DNA of 64,000 nt from Pseudoalteromonas viridis (GTDB lineage: Bacteria > Pseudomonadota > Gammaproteobacteria > Enterobacterales > Alteromonadaceae), in the NCBI RefSeq assembly GCF_017742995.1, contig NZ_CP072425.1, positions 1,488,001-1,552,000 on the forward strand, written 5' to 3'. How positions within the stretch are numbered: position 1 is the first letter of the stretch; each line of letters begins with the position of its first letter. A program made the position numbers and the translations under genes. Shown piece after piece: positions 55,101 to 62,923 of this stretch. Below the pieces are notes generated by a model that saw only the letters and a program-made list of their open reading frames with translations, was not told the origin of the DNA and ran no database searches.

Positions 55101-55111
55101 TTGAGTTCTAG
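49151..55111 (+). CDS. Multidomain loading protein: pseudo-A - acyl-AMP ligase - KR - T - E
   Basis: 1986 residues. Residues about 1-430 look like a decayed ANL (adenylating) domain without the P-loop. Residues about 450-1010 are a full acyl-AMP ligase: TSGSSGKPKGVVLSHRN (about 614), DHVGGLVQFHLRDV, GMSETT, DMGDLG, and Lys in RTAIGKLKRKQ. Residues about 1040-1440 are a ketoreductase with GGLGGVGSH (about 1201), FSSVNG and HYSAVCAYQ (Tyr about 1348). T domain GGDSIM (about 1502) is of the type found before epimerases. Residues about 1550-1986 are an E domain (VTPIQRWYL, HHLNIDGVSWRIL, EGHGRLE, SFNYLGQF). Ligase plus KR recalls 2-oxo-acid-reducing depsipeptide modules (CesA, valinomycin synthetase), where a pseudo-A subdomain also occurs. 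With no C or KS in front, it probably starts the chain. Confidence 0.88.
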   Translation: MNNQVFSDSIFSALAACQVEFVEGEQRCSAQQLLERISIQKNNTEYAAESFKVVTAHSVLDMLCGVLATLRAGATPVAFWQEDLRAFEVQSLLAHHPVHDATEAVPLLLSLVSMDEDEVELIGHHARSLKPVMQWLEQRSLGERITLVVEHRIDLLLALVMHVCQSASAHTIILSRDNSATQQADSAIYPAASVTKPAASQHFVWGLGSEVDTASSVLLGDFYTGAVCDVQSCAAEQFTSSFCLGKHHAILDAQYRPLKNGQWGTLVHRGESAPHRIHLSPLKLSVNTHAVWSLNTRMRQQKHDSRIINHPSALLRYRGMCMTQSELNARCFDTFGTECFGLSTASNPQQVVVLSKARAQDISLPWSNCIPQVIRYLGKFKDASGQYLTKQLAEKTWPTQAYLEAQQVQLSTQYAQDVKLDFTKRAPLPIAKKYTSGSSSVVSEQSALLEGPTLDVTHETLVDALLNACEIGHGIAVIRDAQTRLHVSYQQLLDRAKVLLNNFRSQKVTENDEVIILGNNELDYFAGIWACFLGGFIAVPLLVKSEKEKQSNELAHLLGQEGMLSRPWLFVSQSDSTQLLERLPHESRLLGILSVESAEASEHFTPQPSCLLLMTSGSSGKPKGVVLSHRNLTSMAAAIAREFDYDSDEISLNWLATDHVGGLVQFHLRDVCLGCRQIHIDTEHILAEPLRWFDYIDEFRASVTWAPNFSLTLINSRVEQLKEKSWDLRCVKAIMNGGEAISFTTNQAFLKNMAMFGLGGHVIRPCFGMSETTSCIISSDNFILGDTACLHWVKEPTLSAPAEICLTGIGSEFIDVGVPTAGVSVRVVNECNELLHEGMVGRIQVTGPQIMPGYHNNDKANQETFCEDGWLDMGDLGFITDGRLVVVGREKEVIIVNGLNYACQEIEQAVEVVFGAKVGSIAAVSIRENSQDTDMLAIVMCPDDTASIDNTTLADSIQTKVAQKIGLPIGKLYFVPEELLPRTAIGKLKRKQIATQISQGAFDEYAVLGKADSHLADNEIDHWFYRQSFVARAISGLCTRASNVNVIELDLDEQHGHLIIPSLVQGKESDPVVVKLDCTALGDGFARMLVLEKVIQSLLRTTTNNLVLAVLCQENCADIGLFVGLIRTMKAETSRSIKLAEIYGDYPSDKVLNLESVGGCEDDWVMYRDGVRHVSVVEEADISIPANKECATIAGQDVIVVGGLGGVGSHISAYLLEELGCRLLVVGRSDLQTDTEKARNLKLLKQLGDVEYVSVDCSNADQVASSFHKFSQQAQFNAQYVINLAGEGDVTAQVNAFIEGVSQSKFVAAAHRRYNVFSTLLSWAQSSNATLINFSSVNGLFGGAGFRHYSAVCAYQSYLATKQDALRSFDWSMWQNLGMAQGVNGTVVDASKKLGFQTIDLERGIASFRMVLQSALPQVFIGLDPAGDMVAPQLKNAQHGYRIQCKHSGQATSDEWLKFIAQDDAQSTLTAPETESEAVLYEIWQGLLKHRDFGTQCSFFALGGDSIMTVQMVSLAARHNLAISASDVFELKSIKAIARVASAKSQEQLPAIDLSQAYEVTPIQRWYLNSGSSNLNWFNMSLIFKLPDKKPEQYYTNQLLPALTKAHPALRMGYEQQLGRWMQRLLPHEQACHFLAGEYEDSQQWREQLESQLNIETGPVLIGALNTLPSGHQELIMVAHHLNIDGVSWRILEDDLNVIFEHDDIEAVYPQIAETINYLDWTHYMSTYAERLIEQSGAAYSNGQKLFDVPVSHEAQSAILDEVTVLPDLSQRSGDLGLETLLVSSVLLALRDFTQQDHISIDLEGHGRLERGNTLDLSKTIGWFTTLTPMEVEFTQHAGIDRALSIVDAQLKRSKDTGLGKSLSRGGFESLSQVSFNYLGQFSAGDALQRPVQGGFDSMMASMSPDTVRPYIIDVAGICLADELHLGVKYDAQAFTQSQIQSLLSGIVSHLNQAMRFVLDGGNVTEIDIALNDISELDDILSELEF

Positions 55112-55135
55112 AAACATATGGTAAGGAAATTAATT

Positions 55136-55594
55136 ATGAATATGCATGAACAAGATTTAAAGCAAATTGACCAATTAGTTGCTGAGCTATACGCAAGTAT
55201 TAGCTTTAAAGTCGGTGATAAACCTGATCTCAAAAAAATGACCTCTCTATTCAGTACGAATGCGCAAATGAAAAATGAAAATGAGAGTCAGAGACTAGAA
55301 GTTAAACCTCAAGAATTCGCTGAAATTTATCAAGAGCAAATTGATAAAGGTGCTGTGAATTGTTTTATCGAAAGCGAAATCTGGGGGGAAACACAGATCT
55401 TCGGCAATATTGCACATAGGTTCAGCACGTATGAAGCACGCTTTGACCCCGATGCCGAGGAGCCTTTTTGCAAAGGGGTCAACAGTATCCAGTTCACGAA
55501 GCAACAAGGAGTTTGGCGCGTTGTGTCAATGATCTGGAACGACGAAAGTGAGCAGCTACAGATACCCAGCCAATATCTGTGTGATAGTGTCTAA
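55136..55594 (+). CDS. NTF2-like (SnoaL/DUF4440-type) protein
   Basis: About 152 residues. Family assignment rests on the overall pattern: an N-terminal helix (QIDQLVAELYASI), a mid-region with FAEIYQEQI, and strand-rich NIAHRFSTYEARF and GVNSIQFTKQQGVWRVVSMIWND, as in the SnoaL/DUF4440 cone fold. Such proteins act as small cyclases, isomerases or dehydratases, or simply bind ligands. The ATG at 55136 follows TAAGGAAA at good spacing; the ATG at 55118 lies upstream of it. 24 bp after the AL-KR-T-E gene, so in the same operon. A role in tailoring is possible; no catalytic residue can be named. Confidence 0.7.
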   Translation: MNMHEQDLKQIDQLVAELYASISFKVGDKPDLKKMTSLFSTNAQMKNENESQRLEVKPQEFAEIYQEQIDKGAVNCFIESEIWGETQIFGNIAHRFSTYEARFDPDAEEPFCKGVNSIQFTKQQGVWRVVSMIWNDESEQLQIPSQYLCDSV

Positions 55595-55651
55595 ATCTAG
55601 ATGTGCCTGGGCAGCTTCGAATGCTCAGGCACCTGTTGCAAGGAGAAAGCA

Positions 55652-57028
55652 ATGAAGTCAGTATTAGGCGTGGCAGTAACATTCTGCATGTTGCTCAGCG
55701 GGTGTAAACAGGCTGATAGCCACTCAGAATCTTCTCAACTCAATGCAGAAAAAAAAGCCAGCGTCAATGCGCGTAAACCAGCAGCCATTCAGAATGAACT
55801 TGAAAATACTCCAGAAGAGCTGTTGTTAACTCAGGCACTTGAGTTTACCCCCCAATGCGAAAGTGAAGAGGCTAAAAAGGAATCATTCTACGACTTTTAT
55901 CGTCAGGTGTATCGCTGGCCAGAGTATTTGCCAGAGAAAATTGATCCCTATCGCTATTCAGATATGTCCGACATATTGGCGAAGTTTCGTGCGCCATGGG
56001 ACTATTATTCGGGCATAGTATCAAAGGCGTTTTATGAGCAGCTACTTTCTGCTCAGCCATTACCGGGAATTGGCGTTGAGTTTACCATCTCAGCTGATAA
56101 AGAGGCATTGATTGTTACGGACGTGCACCGTCACTCCAGTGCTGCGAACAGCGGTATCAAAAGAGGCGATAAAATCACAGCGGTTCGGGATCAAGCCATA
56201 GCATATATTCTGGAGCAACAACCAAGTGAGCTTCCTCAGCCATTGTTGATTAATGCTGTTAAGCAGCTCATTTCTGAACAGCAAGGTGCCACTATCTCCT
56301 GGCAAAATAGCGATGGGGTGCACACAGATTCTCTGGATGTGGGGCCGTTTAATGCTGAAGGGGTGATGCATCAGGCTACATTTGACACCAATACGGGCAA
56401 AACGGGCTATTTGGTGTTTAGGCAGTTCTTACCGGTTTATCAAGACGACCTGGATGCCGCGTTTGCGACCTTTAAATCAGAGAATATCAATAAGCTGATT
56501 TTAGATCTGAGAGAAAACGATGGTGGGTTTGTTGAAACCGCAAACCATTTGTCACGTTTAATCGCAGGCCACTTACTCGATGACAAAGTGTTTTTAAAAT
56601 ATCAGCACAATGATTTGTTAAATCAAAAACTGAACGTTAAAAAGTATCAAGAGGAGCTTTATCGTGGACCACTTGACAGCGAGTTATCTCTGAATGAATT
56701 GATCGTACTGACATCCAACAAAACATGTTCTTCAAGTGAGTTGCTGATCAACTCTCTACAGGCATATAGTGATGAGATCAAAGTGACGACCGTAGGGGAT
56801 AAGACATGCGGTAAACCAGTCGGTATGTACCCGACTTACTTTTGTGATAGCGTGTTGTTTTTACTGAATGTCGAGTTCGCAAATGCCCGGGATCAAGCTG
56901 ACTTCTTAGAAGTCGGTATGACGCCAAATTGCCATGTCGAACAAGTGGCTCCGCTGCAGTGGGGCAGTGAGGAAGATCCTCTGTTGAAAGAGGCGCTACA
57001 CGTCGCTGAAACGGGCCGGTGTAGTTAA
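55652..57028 (+). CDS. S41-family (CtpA-like) peptidase, predicted lipoprotein
   Basis: About 458 residues. The signal peptide ends in the lipobox LLSGC (Cys about 18), so it should be anchored in the envelope. A PDZ-like domain (PGIGVEFTISADKE; SSAANSGIKRGDKITAV) is followed by the protease domain: LILDLRENDGGFV, the nucleophile region NKTCSSSELL and the Lys of VGDKTCGK. These fit the Ser/Lys dyad of carboxy-terminal processing proteases. AAGGAG at 55640 supports the ATG at 55652 over the in-frame ATG at 55601. As the last gene of the cluster it may mature a secreted precursor or act as a resistant or decoy target of the product; this is inference. Confidence 0.85.
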   Translation: MKSVLGVAVTFCMLLSGCKQADSHSESSQLNAEKKASVNARKPAAIQNELENTPEELLLTQALEFTPQCESEEAKKESFYDFYRQVYRWPEYLPEKIDPYRYSDMSDILAKFRAPWDYYSGIVSKAFYEQLLSAQPLPGIGVEFTISADKEALIVTDVHRHSSAANSGIKRGDKITAVRDQAIAYILEQQPSELPQPLLINAVKQLISEQQGATISWQNSDGVHTDSLDVGPFNAEGVMHQATFDTNTGKTGYLVFRQFLPVYQDDLDAAFATFKSENINKLILDLRENDGGFVETANHLSRLIAGHLLDDKVFLKYQHNDLLNQKLNVKKYQEELYRGPLDSELSLNELIVLTSNKTCSSSELLINSLQAYSDEIKVTTVGDKTCGKPVGMYPTYFCDSVLFLLNVEFANARDQADFLEVGMTPNCHVEQVAPLQWGSEEDPLLKEALHVAETGRCS

Positions 57029-57035
57029 ACGGTAA

Positions 57036-57054
57036 GCCCCAGAAAGGCTGGGGC
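57036..57054. terminator. Hairpin between the cluster and hemN
   Basis: GCCCCAG-AAAGG-CTGGGGC, a strong 7-bp stem between two convergent genes (stop at 57028 on plus; hemN end at 57063 on minus). No T tract follows on either strand, so efficient rho-independent termination is doubtful. Confidence 0.45.
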
Positions 57055-57062
57055 ATACCTGC

Positions 57063-58433
57063 TCATATCACTCTGGAAAAGCGGGTGTTTTTGATCTGCT
57101 GTTGCAGGTAGGCATCAAAACACATGCAGATGATGCGAATAAACAGATTACCTCTGGCGGTTACGTCAATACGCCGTGTGCTGAGTTCAACCAAGCCATC
57201 GTCCGCCAGTGGCTGAAGCGCCGTTAGGGCATCGGCAAAATAGTCATCAAAGTCGATGCTATGCGCTTTGGCAAAGGCGTCTTTGTCGAGCTCAAAGTGA
57301 CAGATCAGTTGTTTGATTGCTGCGGCACGTATTATGTCATCCTGCGTAAGCTTAACGCCTTTATGAATGGCGCTATGGCGCTCAGTCACAGCCAGGTAGT
57401 AAGGCTTGAGGTCTTTTTCGTTTTGTAAAATGGCATTGCCAATCTGTGATATGGACGACACGCCCAGACCCAGCAGATCGCAGTTGCCATGGGTGGTGTA
57501 GCCCTGGAAATTGCGGTGCAGGTGATTGTGTCGCTGTGCCACAGCCAGCTCGTCATCGGTTTTGGCAAAATGGTCCATGCCAATAAACTGATAGCCTGCG
57601 GTGGTCATCTGCTCCAGCGTTTGCTTGAATATGGCGAGCTTTTCCTGTGGCCCTGGCATATCGGCTTCTTTGAGCTTGCGTTGTGCTGCAAATCGCTCCG
57701 GCAGATGCGCATAGTTAAATACTGATACCCGGTCCGGGCCGAGTTCAATCAGCTGCGCTATGGTGTCGCGATAGGATGCAACACTCTGATGCGGCAGGCC
57801 GTAGATCATATCCATATTGATGGACTTAAAACCCAGTTCGCGCGCTTGTTTGAGTAATGACAGCACTTCCTCAACCTGTTGCGGGCGATTCACCGCAGCC
57901 TGCACCTGATCATTAAAATCTTGCACCCCGAATGATACCCGGTTAAAACCGAGGGTTTTGAGTGCCGGTAGCATATCGTCGGCCAGCGATCTTGGGTCTA
58001 TTTCGATGCCGCGCTGAGCATCCGCTGTAAAGTTAAAGTACTGCTCCAGCATGGCGACCAGACGGGTCATTTGTGCTGTGGTCAGAAAGGTGGGTGTGCC
58101 GCCACCGAGATGCAGCTGCTCCACCTGGTAGTCTTTAAACAGGGGCGCTTGAGCGACGATTTCCAGCTCCAGATGATCAAGATAGACATCCGCCTTAGAC
58201 TGATGGCGGGTGATTATCTTATTGCAGCCACAGTAATAGCAAAGCTGGTGACAAAACGGAATATGGATGTATAACGACAGCGCCCGGCTCTGCGAGTGGG
58301 CAATGGCGTCCACCAGGTCGCTCTGTGCGTAGCCCGACTCCAGTGACAGGGCCGTTGGATAAGAGGTATATCTGGGGCCCGAGATATTGTACTTGTTGAT
58401 AAGGGAGTCATCCCATTGAGGTAATTTAATCAC
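57063..58433 (-). CDS. hemN: Oxygen-independent coproporphyrinogen III oxidase
   Basis: Radical-SAM enzyme of anaerobic haem synthesis, converting coproporphyrinogen III to protoporphyrinogen IX. 456 residues, normal length. The 4Fe-4S motif is IPFCHQLCYYCGC (Cys about 61, 65 and 68). GGGTPTFL and NMDMIYGLPHQ are typical, as is the N-terminal YNISGPRYTSYPTA. Monocistronic and convergent with the cluster, it marks the return to core genome. Confidence 0.97.
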   Translation of the reverse strand: MIKLPQWDDSLINKYNISGPRYTSYPTALSLESGYAQSDLVDAIAHSQSRALSLYIHIPFCHQLCYYCGCNKIITRHQSKADVYLDHLELEIVAQAPLFKDYQVEQLHLGGGTPTFLTTAQMTRLVAMLEQYFNFTADAQRGIEIDPRSLADDMLPALKTLGFNRVSFGVQDFNDQVQAAVNRPQQVEEVLSLLKQARELGFKSINMDMIYGLPHQSVASYRDTIAQLIELGPDRVSVFNYAHLPERFAAQRKLKEADMPGPQEKLAIFKQTLEQMTTAGYQFIGMDHFAKTDDELAVAQRHNHLHRNFQGYTTHGNCDLLGLGVSSISQIGNAILQNEKDLKPYYLAVTERHSAIHKGVKLTQDDIIRAAAIKQLICHFELDKDAFAKAHSIDFDDYFADALTALQPLADDGLVELSTRRIDVTARGNLFIRIICMCFDAYLQQQIKNTRFSRVI

Positions 58434-58547
58434 GATCGCACTCTCTTTGCTATTGAGAAGGCCAGTGTAAGCAAAGTTGTGCTGTGGGGCGTTGATCTAA
58501 AGCAAAAGGAAGCGCGGCGCGGGGCCGAAACACCCACGCAAAGCGTA

Positions 58548-60497
58548 TTAGAGCCTGAACTGGTCGATTAGGGTATTGAGCTCCCTGGCGACTTTACTCA
58601 ATGCTTTGGCATCCTGTGAAACCTGTAGCGCGCCCTGCGCCGTTTCTGCGGCACTTTCACTGACATTGGTGACGCTTTCAGAGATTTGCAGAGACACCGT
58701 ATTTTGCTCCTCCGACGCACTGGCAATTTGCAGGTTCATGTCGCGAATGGTACTGATTGAGCTGCAAATGGCCTGTAAGGTCGCGCCAGCATGCTCTGTT
58801 TGCTCCGCAGAATGCTCTGCGTGGTCGACATTGCGATGCATATGCTCTACTGAGCGTTTTGCCTCGCTTTGCAGTCGCGAAATCATCGTCTGGATCTCTT
58901 CGGTACTTTGCTGGGTGCGACTGGCCAGGCTGCGTACTTCATCGGCCACCACGGCAAACCCGCGGCCCTGTTCACCGGCCCGTGCTGCCTCAATCGCGGC
59001 GTTCAGTGCCAGCAGGTTGGTTTGATCGGCAATGCTGCGGATCACGTCTAAAATGGAGCCCACCGACTCGGTTTCGCTTTCCAGTTGGGTAATGGATTCA
59101 CTGACCTGCTGAATGCTGCCAACCAGCTCACTCATGGCCTCACGGGAAGCTTGTACCACTTGGATCCCGGTCTGTGATTGTTGATCGGCTTCGGTGGCCG
59201 CATCGGCAGCAAGCTGGGCGCTTTGGGTAATTTCCTGGACCGTGGCGCTCATTTGCTGCATGGCGGTGGCGCTTTGGGTTAACTGGTCCTGTTGCTGATC
59301 GGTTTCACTTTTGGTTTGCTCTGTGACGGTGATCATGGTGTCTGAGGTATCGTTCAGTGTGGCCGTTGCCGCTTTGATCTTGCCCACGATATCGCGCAGA
59401 GTTGTGGTCATTTCAGACATCGCCCGGTAGATACCTGTGGTGTTGGTGGTCGCAAACTGATAACTGAGGTCGCCCTTGGCAATGGCTTTGGCCAGCGCCT
59501 CTATCTCTCTGGGTTCACCACCTATGGGGTCGCGCAGTAGCTTACTGACATACCCGCTCAGGAAGACACCGGCACACACCACTAACACCGAGACGATAGT
59601 AACCCACAGCACCGCCTGTTCGCTGGCATGCTGTGTCTGAGCGCCCAGCTTATCCTGACGTGCTTTTATGTCCAGTTTAATATCTTCAAGGGTATTGGCC
59701 ACTTTTGGGCCCAGTACGTTAAGGCGTTGTTCAATCAGTTGATTGCGCTGTGAAATGGTCTGATTGACGGCCTTCACACCACTTAGATAGTCCAGTTTGT
59801 TTTGTAAAAAGCGCGCCAGCAAGCCCTGTGCGGGTTGCCAGGCAAAGGCACCGGCCTGTTCATCAAGTAAGGTGGCCAGCTTGCTGAACTCAGTTACGGC
59901 TCGCTGATAGTCTTCCGCGGCATTGGTGACCAAAAACTTGGTGACAAACAGGCGCCCCAGCATCAGGGTTTCTTCGAGCTTGGCGGCAGCGTATAAAGCT
60001 TTGCTGTCCTCACGCTGATAGGCGGTGTCCACCACTTCACTGAGTAAGGTGCGCATTTTGGCTCCGTTGACATCCAGCTGATTGGTCACAATGTCATCGC
60101 GGCGGGCATACAGTTGCACAATTTGCTCAAAGGCGGCGCGGTACTGCTCAATTTCGTCTGCACTGGTACTGAGTTGAGCGCGATACTGCGGGTCGTCTAT
60201 GCTGCTCTGGGCCTGGTCCATTAAATCGCTGAGCAGCGCAAAGCGCTCATTGAATCCGGCGATGTTGGCCGCATTTTGCTCTTTGAGGTATTTCAGTGCA
60301 TTGAGGCGCACTAACAACAGGTTTGCCTGAACGCGGCCTTCCAGGTTGCCATTGCGGGCCAGAGTACGATACTCAATAAAGTTGTTGTAGCCCGAGCTTA
60401 GGCCCAGCCAGGCTACAACAGAAACGATAGCCATCAGAGTAATGAGCGCACCAAATGAGTACGCAAGCAGCTGCGTAAGTTTGAGGTTTTTAAACAT
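58548..60497 (-). CDS. Methyl-accepting chemotaxis protein with helical (HBM-like) sensor domain
   Basis: 649 residues. Membrane helix at about 12-33, a periplasmic all-helical domain of about 250 residues ([21 protein letters not shown] resembles the HBM class of McpS-type receptors for organic acids), a second helix ([22 protein letters not shown]), HAMP, then the signalling domain with tip [20 protein letters not shown] and ending in a family-typical [18 protein letters not shown]. No pentapeptide for CheR tethering at the C-terminus. Confidence 0.92.
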   Translation of the reverse strand: MFKNLKLTQLLAYSFGALITLMAIVSVVAWLGLSSGYNNFIEYRTLARNGNLEGRVQANLLLVRLNALKYLKEQNAANIAGFNERFALLSDLMDQAQSSIDDPQYRAQLSTSADEIEQYRAAFEQIVQLYARRDDIVTNQLDVNGAKMRTLLSEVVDTAYQREDSKALYAAAKLEETLMLGRLFVTKFLVTNAAEDYQRAVTEFSKLATLLDEQAGAFAWQPAQGLLARFLQNKLDYLSGVKAVNQTISQRNQLIEQRLNVLGPKVANTLEDIKLDIKARQDKLGAQTQHASEQAVLWVTIVSVLVVCAGVFLSGYVSKLLRDPIGGEPREIEALAKAIAKGDLSYQFATTNTTGIYRAMSEMTTTLRDIVGKIKAATATLNDTSDTMITVTEQTKSETDQQQDQLTQSATAMQQMSATVQEITQSAQLAADAATEADQQSQTGIQVVQASREAMSELVGSIQQVSESITQLESETESVGSILDVIRSIADQTNLLALNAAIEAARAGEQGRGFAVVADEVRSLASRTQQSTEEIQTMISRLQSEAKRSVEHMHRNVDHAEHSAEQTEHAGATLQAICSSISTIRDMNLQIASASEEQNTVSLQISESVTNVSESAAETAQGALQVSQDAKALSKVARELNTLIDQFRL

Positions 60498-60594
60498 AAT
60501 TAAGCACGATTTTGCAAAGAGTCACCCTTTAAGTGATCGTCTGCAATGGTGCATTAGTCAAGTTTTGGCAAGAGACTGGTAGTGAAAGAAGCGA

Positions 60595-60626
60595 GCAAAA
60601 AGTGCTAGCCCGGCACTCGGGCTAGC
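60595..60626 (-). terminator. Terminator downstream of the Cache chemoreceptor gene
   Basis: On the minus strand, GCTAGCCCG-AGTGC-CGGGCTAGC, a 9-bp perfect stem, followed by ACTTTTTG. It lies 10 bp after the stop of the gene at 60636. Confidence 0.85.
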
Positions 60627-60635
60627 AACGTATTA

Positions 60636-62666
60636 TTATAATTTGAACTGGTTTACTGTGTTGTTCAGGGCCTTGGCCAGGCTGTTCAGATCCCGTGCCT
60701 CATCTGCCAATAAATGGGCATGGTTGGCGGTACTATTGACCAGGTCGTTAATGGCATTCAGGCTGTTATTGATGTCTTCCGCGACCACCGTTTGTTCCTC
60801 TGTCGAGGTGGCGATCTGATGGCTCTGATCCTGAACTGTGCTAACCGACTCTGTGATGTTGCGCAGCGCATCCAGCACTTCCTGGGTTTGTCCAACCGAG
60901 CCTTCAGCCCGCTCCTGGCCTTGCTGCATCATCACCGATGCCTGCTGCGCAATTTGTTGCAGACGCGAGATCATATTACGAATATCATCGGTTGATTCTT
61001 GCGTACGGCTGGCCAGGCTACGCACTTCGTCAGCAACCACCGCGAAACCACGACCCTGCTCACCGGCGCGCGCGGCTTCAATTGCTGCATTCAGTGCCAG
61101 CAGGTTAGTTTGCTCTGCAATGCCATTGATCACATCAATCACGGCACCGATATTACTGGTTTCCTGCTCCAGGCCGGCCACGACTTTAGCCGCTTCACCG
61201 ATATGGCTGGCAAGCTCAGTCATCACTTCCTGCGCCTGACCGGAACGGGCAGCACCGTCATTGGTCATGCTTTGCACCAGATCCGCGGCACGATTGGTTT
61301 CATGGGCATTACGAGAAATTTCCGTGACTGTGGCGGCCATCTCGGTTACGGCAGCACTGACACTGTCGACCTGTTCTTTCTCTTGCTGGATCTCATTATT
61401 GGTGTTGGTCGACACATCCTGCAGCTGCGCAGCGGCACCACTGAGCTGTTGCGCCTGCGCAGCGGTATCGAGCATCATGCTGCGTAGTTTGTCGATAAAA
61501 GTGTTCATATGATGCGCCAGCTGGCCGACTTCATCCTGACTGGTGATGTCGATACGGCGGGTCAGATCACCTTCGCCCGATGCAATATCGCGCATGGTGT
61601 TGGTCAGTGTCGTGATAGGGGCTGCTATCATGTGCGTGGCCCATAAAATCATCGCAACAATAATGGCAAGGATAAGGACCACCGCTGTCACGCTACTCAT
61701 TACGGCTTCGTTAACCGGCTCTTCTATCAGGCTAACGGGGATCAGCAAACCCAGATGCCAGTCCAGGATAGGTTTATCCAGCTTCACATTGTTGAAGACC
61801 ACATAGTAATCCACACCCTTGAGCGTGACCCTGGCCGCACCTGCACCGTCTGCACGCATTGCCCGGTTAAGCTCAGCAAAGCCCTGGGTGTCGGCAAATT
61901 GTCTTTCCAGTGCTTCCAGGCCTTCTTTGCCATTGGGGCCTTCATCTGTAATAGACAGTTGATGACCTGTTCGCTTGGATAAATGAACGACCTTATAGTT
62001 GTGGTCGAGCAAGAAGCCATAGCCCTGACCATCGAACTGGATCTGCTCGACCAGCTCACTGATCTTATTGATCTGCAGGTCAACCCCGCCAACGGCAACG
62101 AGCTCGCGCTGGGCATTGTAAACGGGCTGCTGCACCACCGCAGAAACCGCACCAGTATTAATGTCGACCGACACTGCACCGACGTATAAACCGCCATGGC
62201 TCAGCGCATCCTGCCACCAGGGGCGCTTATAAGAGTAATAAGGGCGGCCGTCTGAATAGTTAGAGGTACGCTCATTTTCTTTGAAGTATTCACCTGTGCG
62301 GGCCGAGGCCATAAAGGCGGACAGAATGTTTTCATCGCTGGCAGAGATCCGGATAAAGTCCTGATTCACTTCCTGGTAGCCCAAGTCGGCACTCAGCGGT
62401 TTTTCCCGCTGGGTATAATCATCAAACCAGTTGACGTTATGCGGGTTGGTAACAAAGGTCTCTACTATGGCACCGTAACGAGAAAAGAAAGATTCCATGG
62501 AGAGCTTTTCGGCATATAAGTGGCTCTGCGCTTCGCGCTCAATCCCTTCCCGGGAAAGCTGGGCAATGTGGTTAACAAAATACCCTGATGCAGCAACCAG
62601 CAAAACTGAAATGGTACCGCCAATTAAAAAGAGGATTTTTTTTCGAAGAGATAAGTTTTCTAACAT
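60636..62666 (-). CDS. Methyl-accepting chemotaxis protein with Cache sensor domain
   Basis: About 676 residues. Helix at about 10-33, a large periplasmic dCache-type domain ([36 protein letters not shown]), second helix ([23 protein letters not shown]), HAMP ([13 protein letters not shown]), signalling tip [20 protein letters not shown]. The phrase WWQDAL with a following ligand loop is common in amino-acid-binding dCache receptors, but the ligand is not certain. The ATG at 62666 ([10 protein letters not shown]) is chosen; a TTG at 62696 would add ten residues. Confidence 0.92.
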   Translation of the reverse strand: MLENLSLRKKILFLIGGTISVLLVAASGYFVNHIAQLSREGIEREAQSHLYAEKLSMESFFSRYGAIVETFVTNPHNVNWFDDYTQREKPLSADLGYQEVNQDFIRISASDENILSAFMASARTGEYFKENERTSNYSDGRPYYSYKRPWWQDALSHGGLYVGAVSVDINTGAVSAVVQQPVYNAQRELVAVGGVDLQINKISELVEQIQFDGQGYGFLLDHNYKVVHLSKRTGHQLSITDEGPNGKEGLEALERQFADTQGFAELNRAMRADGAGAARVTLKGVDYYVVFNNVKLDKPILDWHLGLLIPVSLIEEPVNEAVMSSVTAVVLILAIIVAMILWATHMIAAPITTLTNTMRDIASGEGDLTRRIDITSQDEVGQLAHHMNTFIDKLRSMMLDTAAQAQQLSGAAAQLQDVSTNTNNEIQQEKEQVDSVSAAVTEMAATVTEISRNAHETNRAADLVQSMTNDGAARSGQAQEVMTELASHIGEAAKVVAGLEQETSNIGAVIDVINGIAEQTNLLALNAAIEAARAGEQGRGFAVVADEVRSLASRTQESTDDIRNMISRLQQIAQQASVMMQQGQERAEGSVGQTQEVLDALRNITESVSTVQDQSHQIATSTEEQTVVAEDINNSLNAINDLVNSTANHAHLLADEARDLNSLAKALNNTVNQFKL

Positions 62667-62696
62667 GCGTTTTTTCTTTTTCTTGGGATCTGGCAA

Positions 62697-62923
62697 GCCT
62701 CAATCAAACCATATCTTATGCAATAAGGCCACAAATTACGGTGGTTGCTTGATAACACTTGGCGAATAATCTTTACATCCATATTCGGCATTAGGGACAG
62801 ATACTTTAATTTTTAGCAATAAATCGGCCATTTTTCTTACCATTTTGCGCGCCATGGGCTATTGCCAGTGCATGCCGGGCTGTAGCATCATGCGCACAGC
62901 GCTTAAAACCACAGGAAAATGAT
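62697..62923. other. Divergent intergenic region
   Basis: About 227 bp between two divergent genes, presumably with promoters for both. No clear operator or hairpin was identified. Confidence 0.4.

Larger units (their letters stand above)
28803..57054 (+). other. Hybrid NRPS-PKS biosynthetic gene cluster (13 genes)
   Basis: A single-strand block with gaps of at most about 90 bp and several overlaps: MFS exporter, 2OG oxygenase, aminotransferase, MbtH, type II thioesterase, NRPS (C-A-T-C-A-T), KS-deadAT-T-T-C, SHMT-like enzyme, NRPS (C-A-T-TE), MetA-like enzyme, pseudoA-AL-KR-T-E, NTF2-like protein, S41 protease. No phosphopantetheinyl transferase, active acyltransferase or regulator is encoded inside. 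The likely chain order differs from gene order, since the only module with a loading-type ligase is encoded last. Product unknown to me. Confidence 0.93.

Noticed and set aside
57036..57054. Efficient rho-independent terminator for the cluster
   Set aside because: Stem is good, but there is no T tract on either strand; listed only as a hairpin with low confidence.
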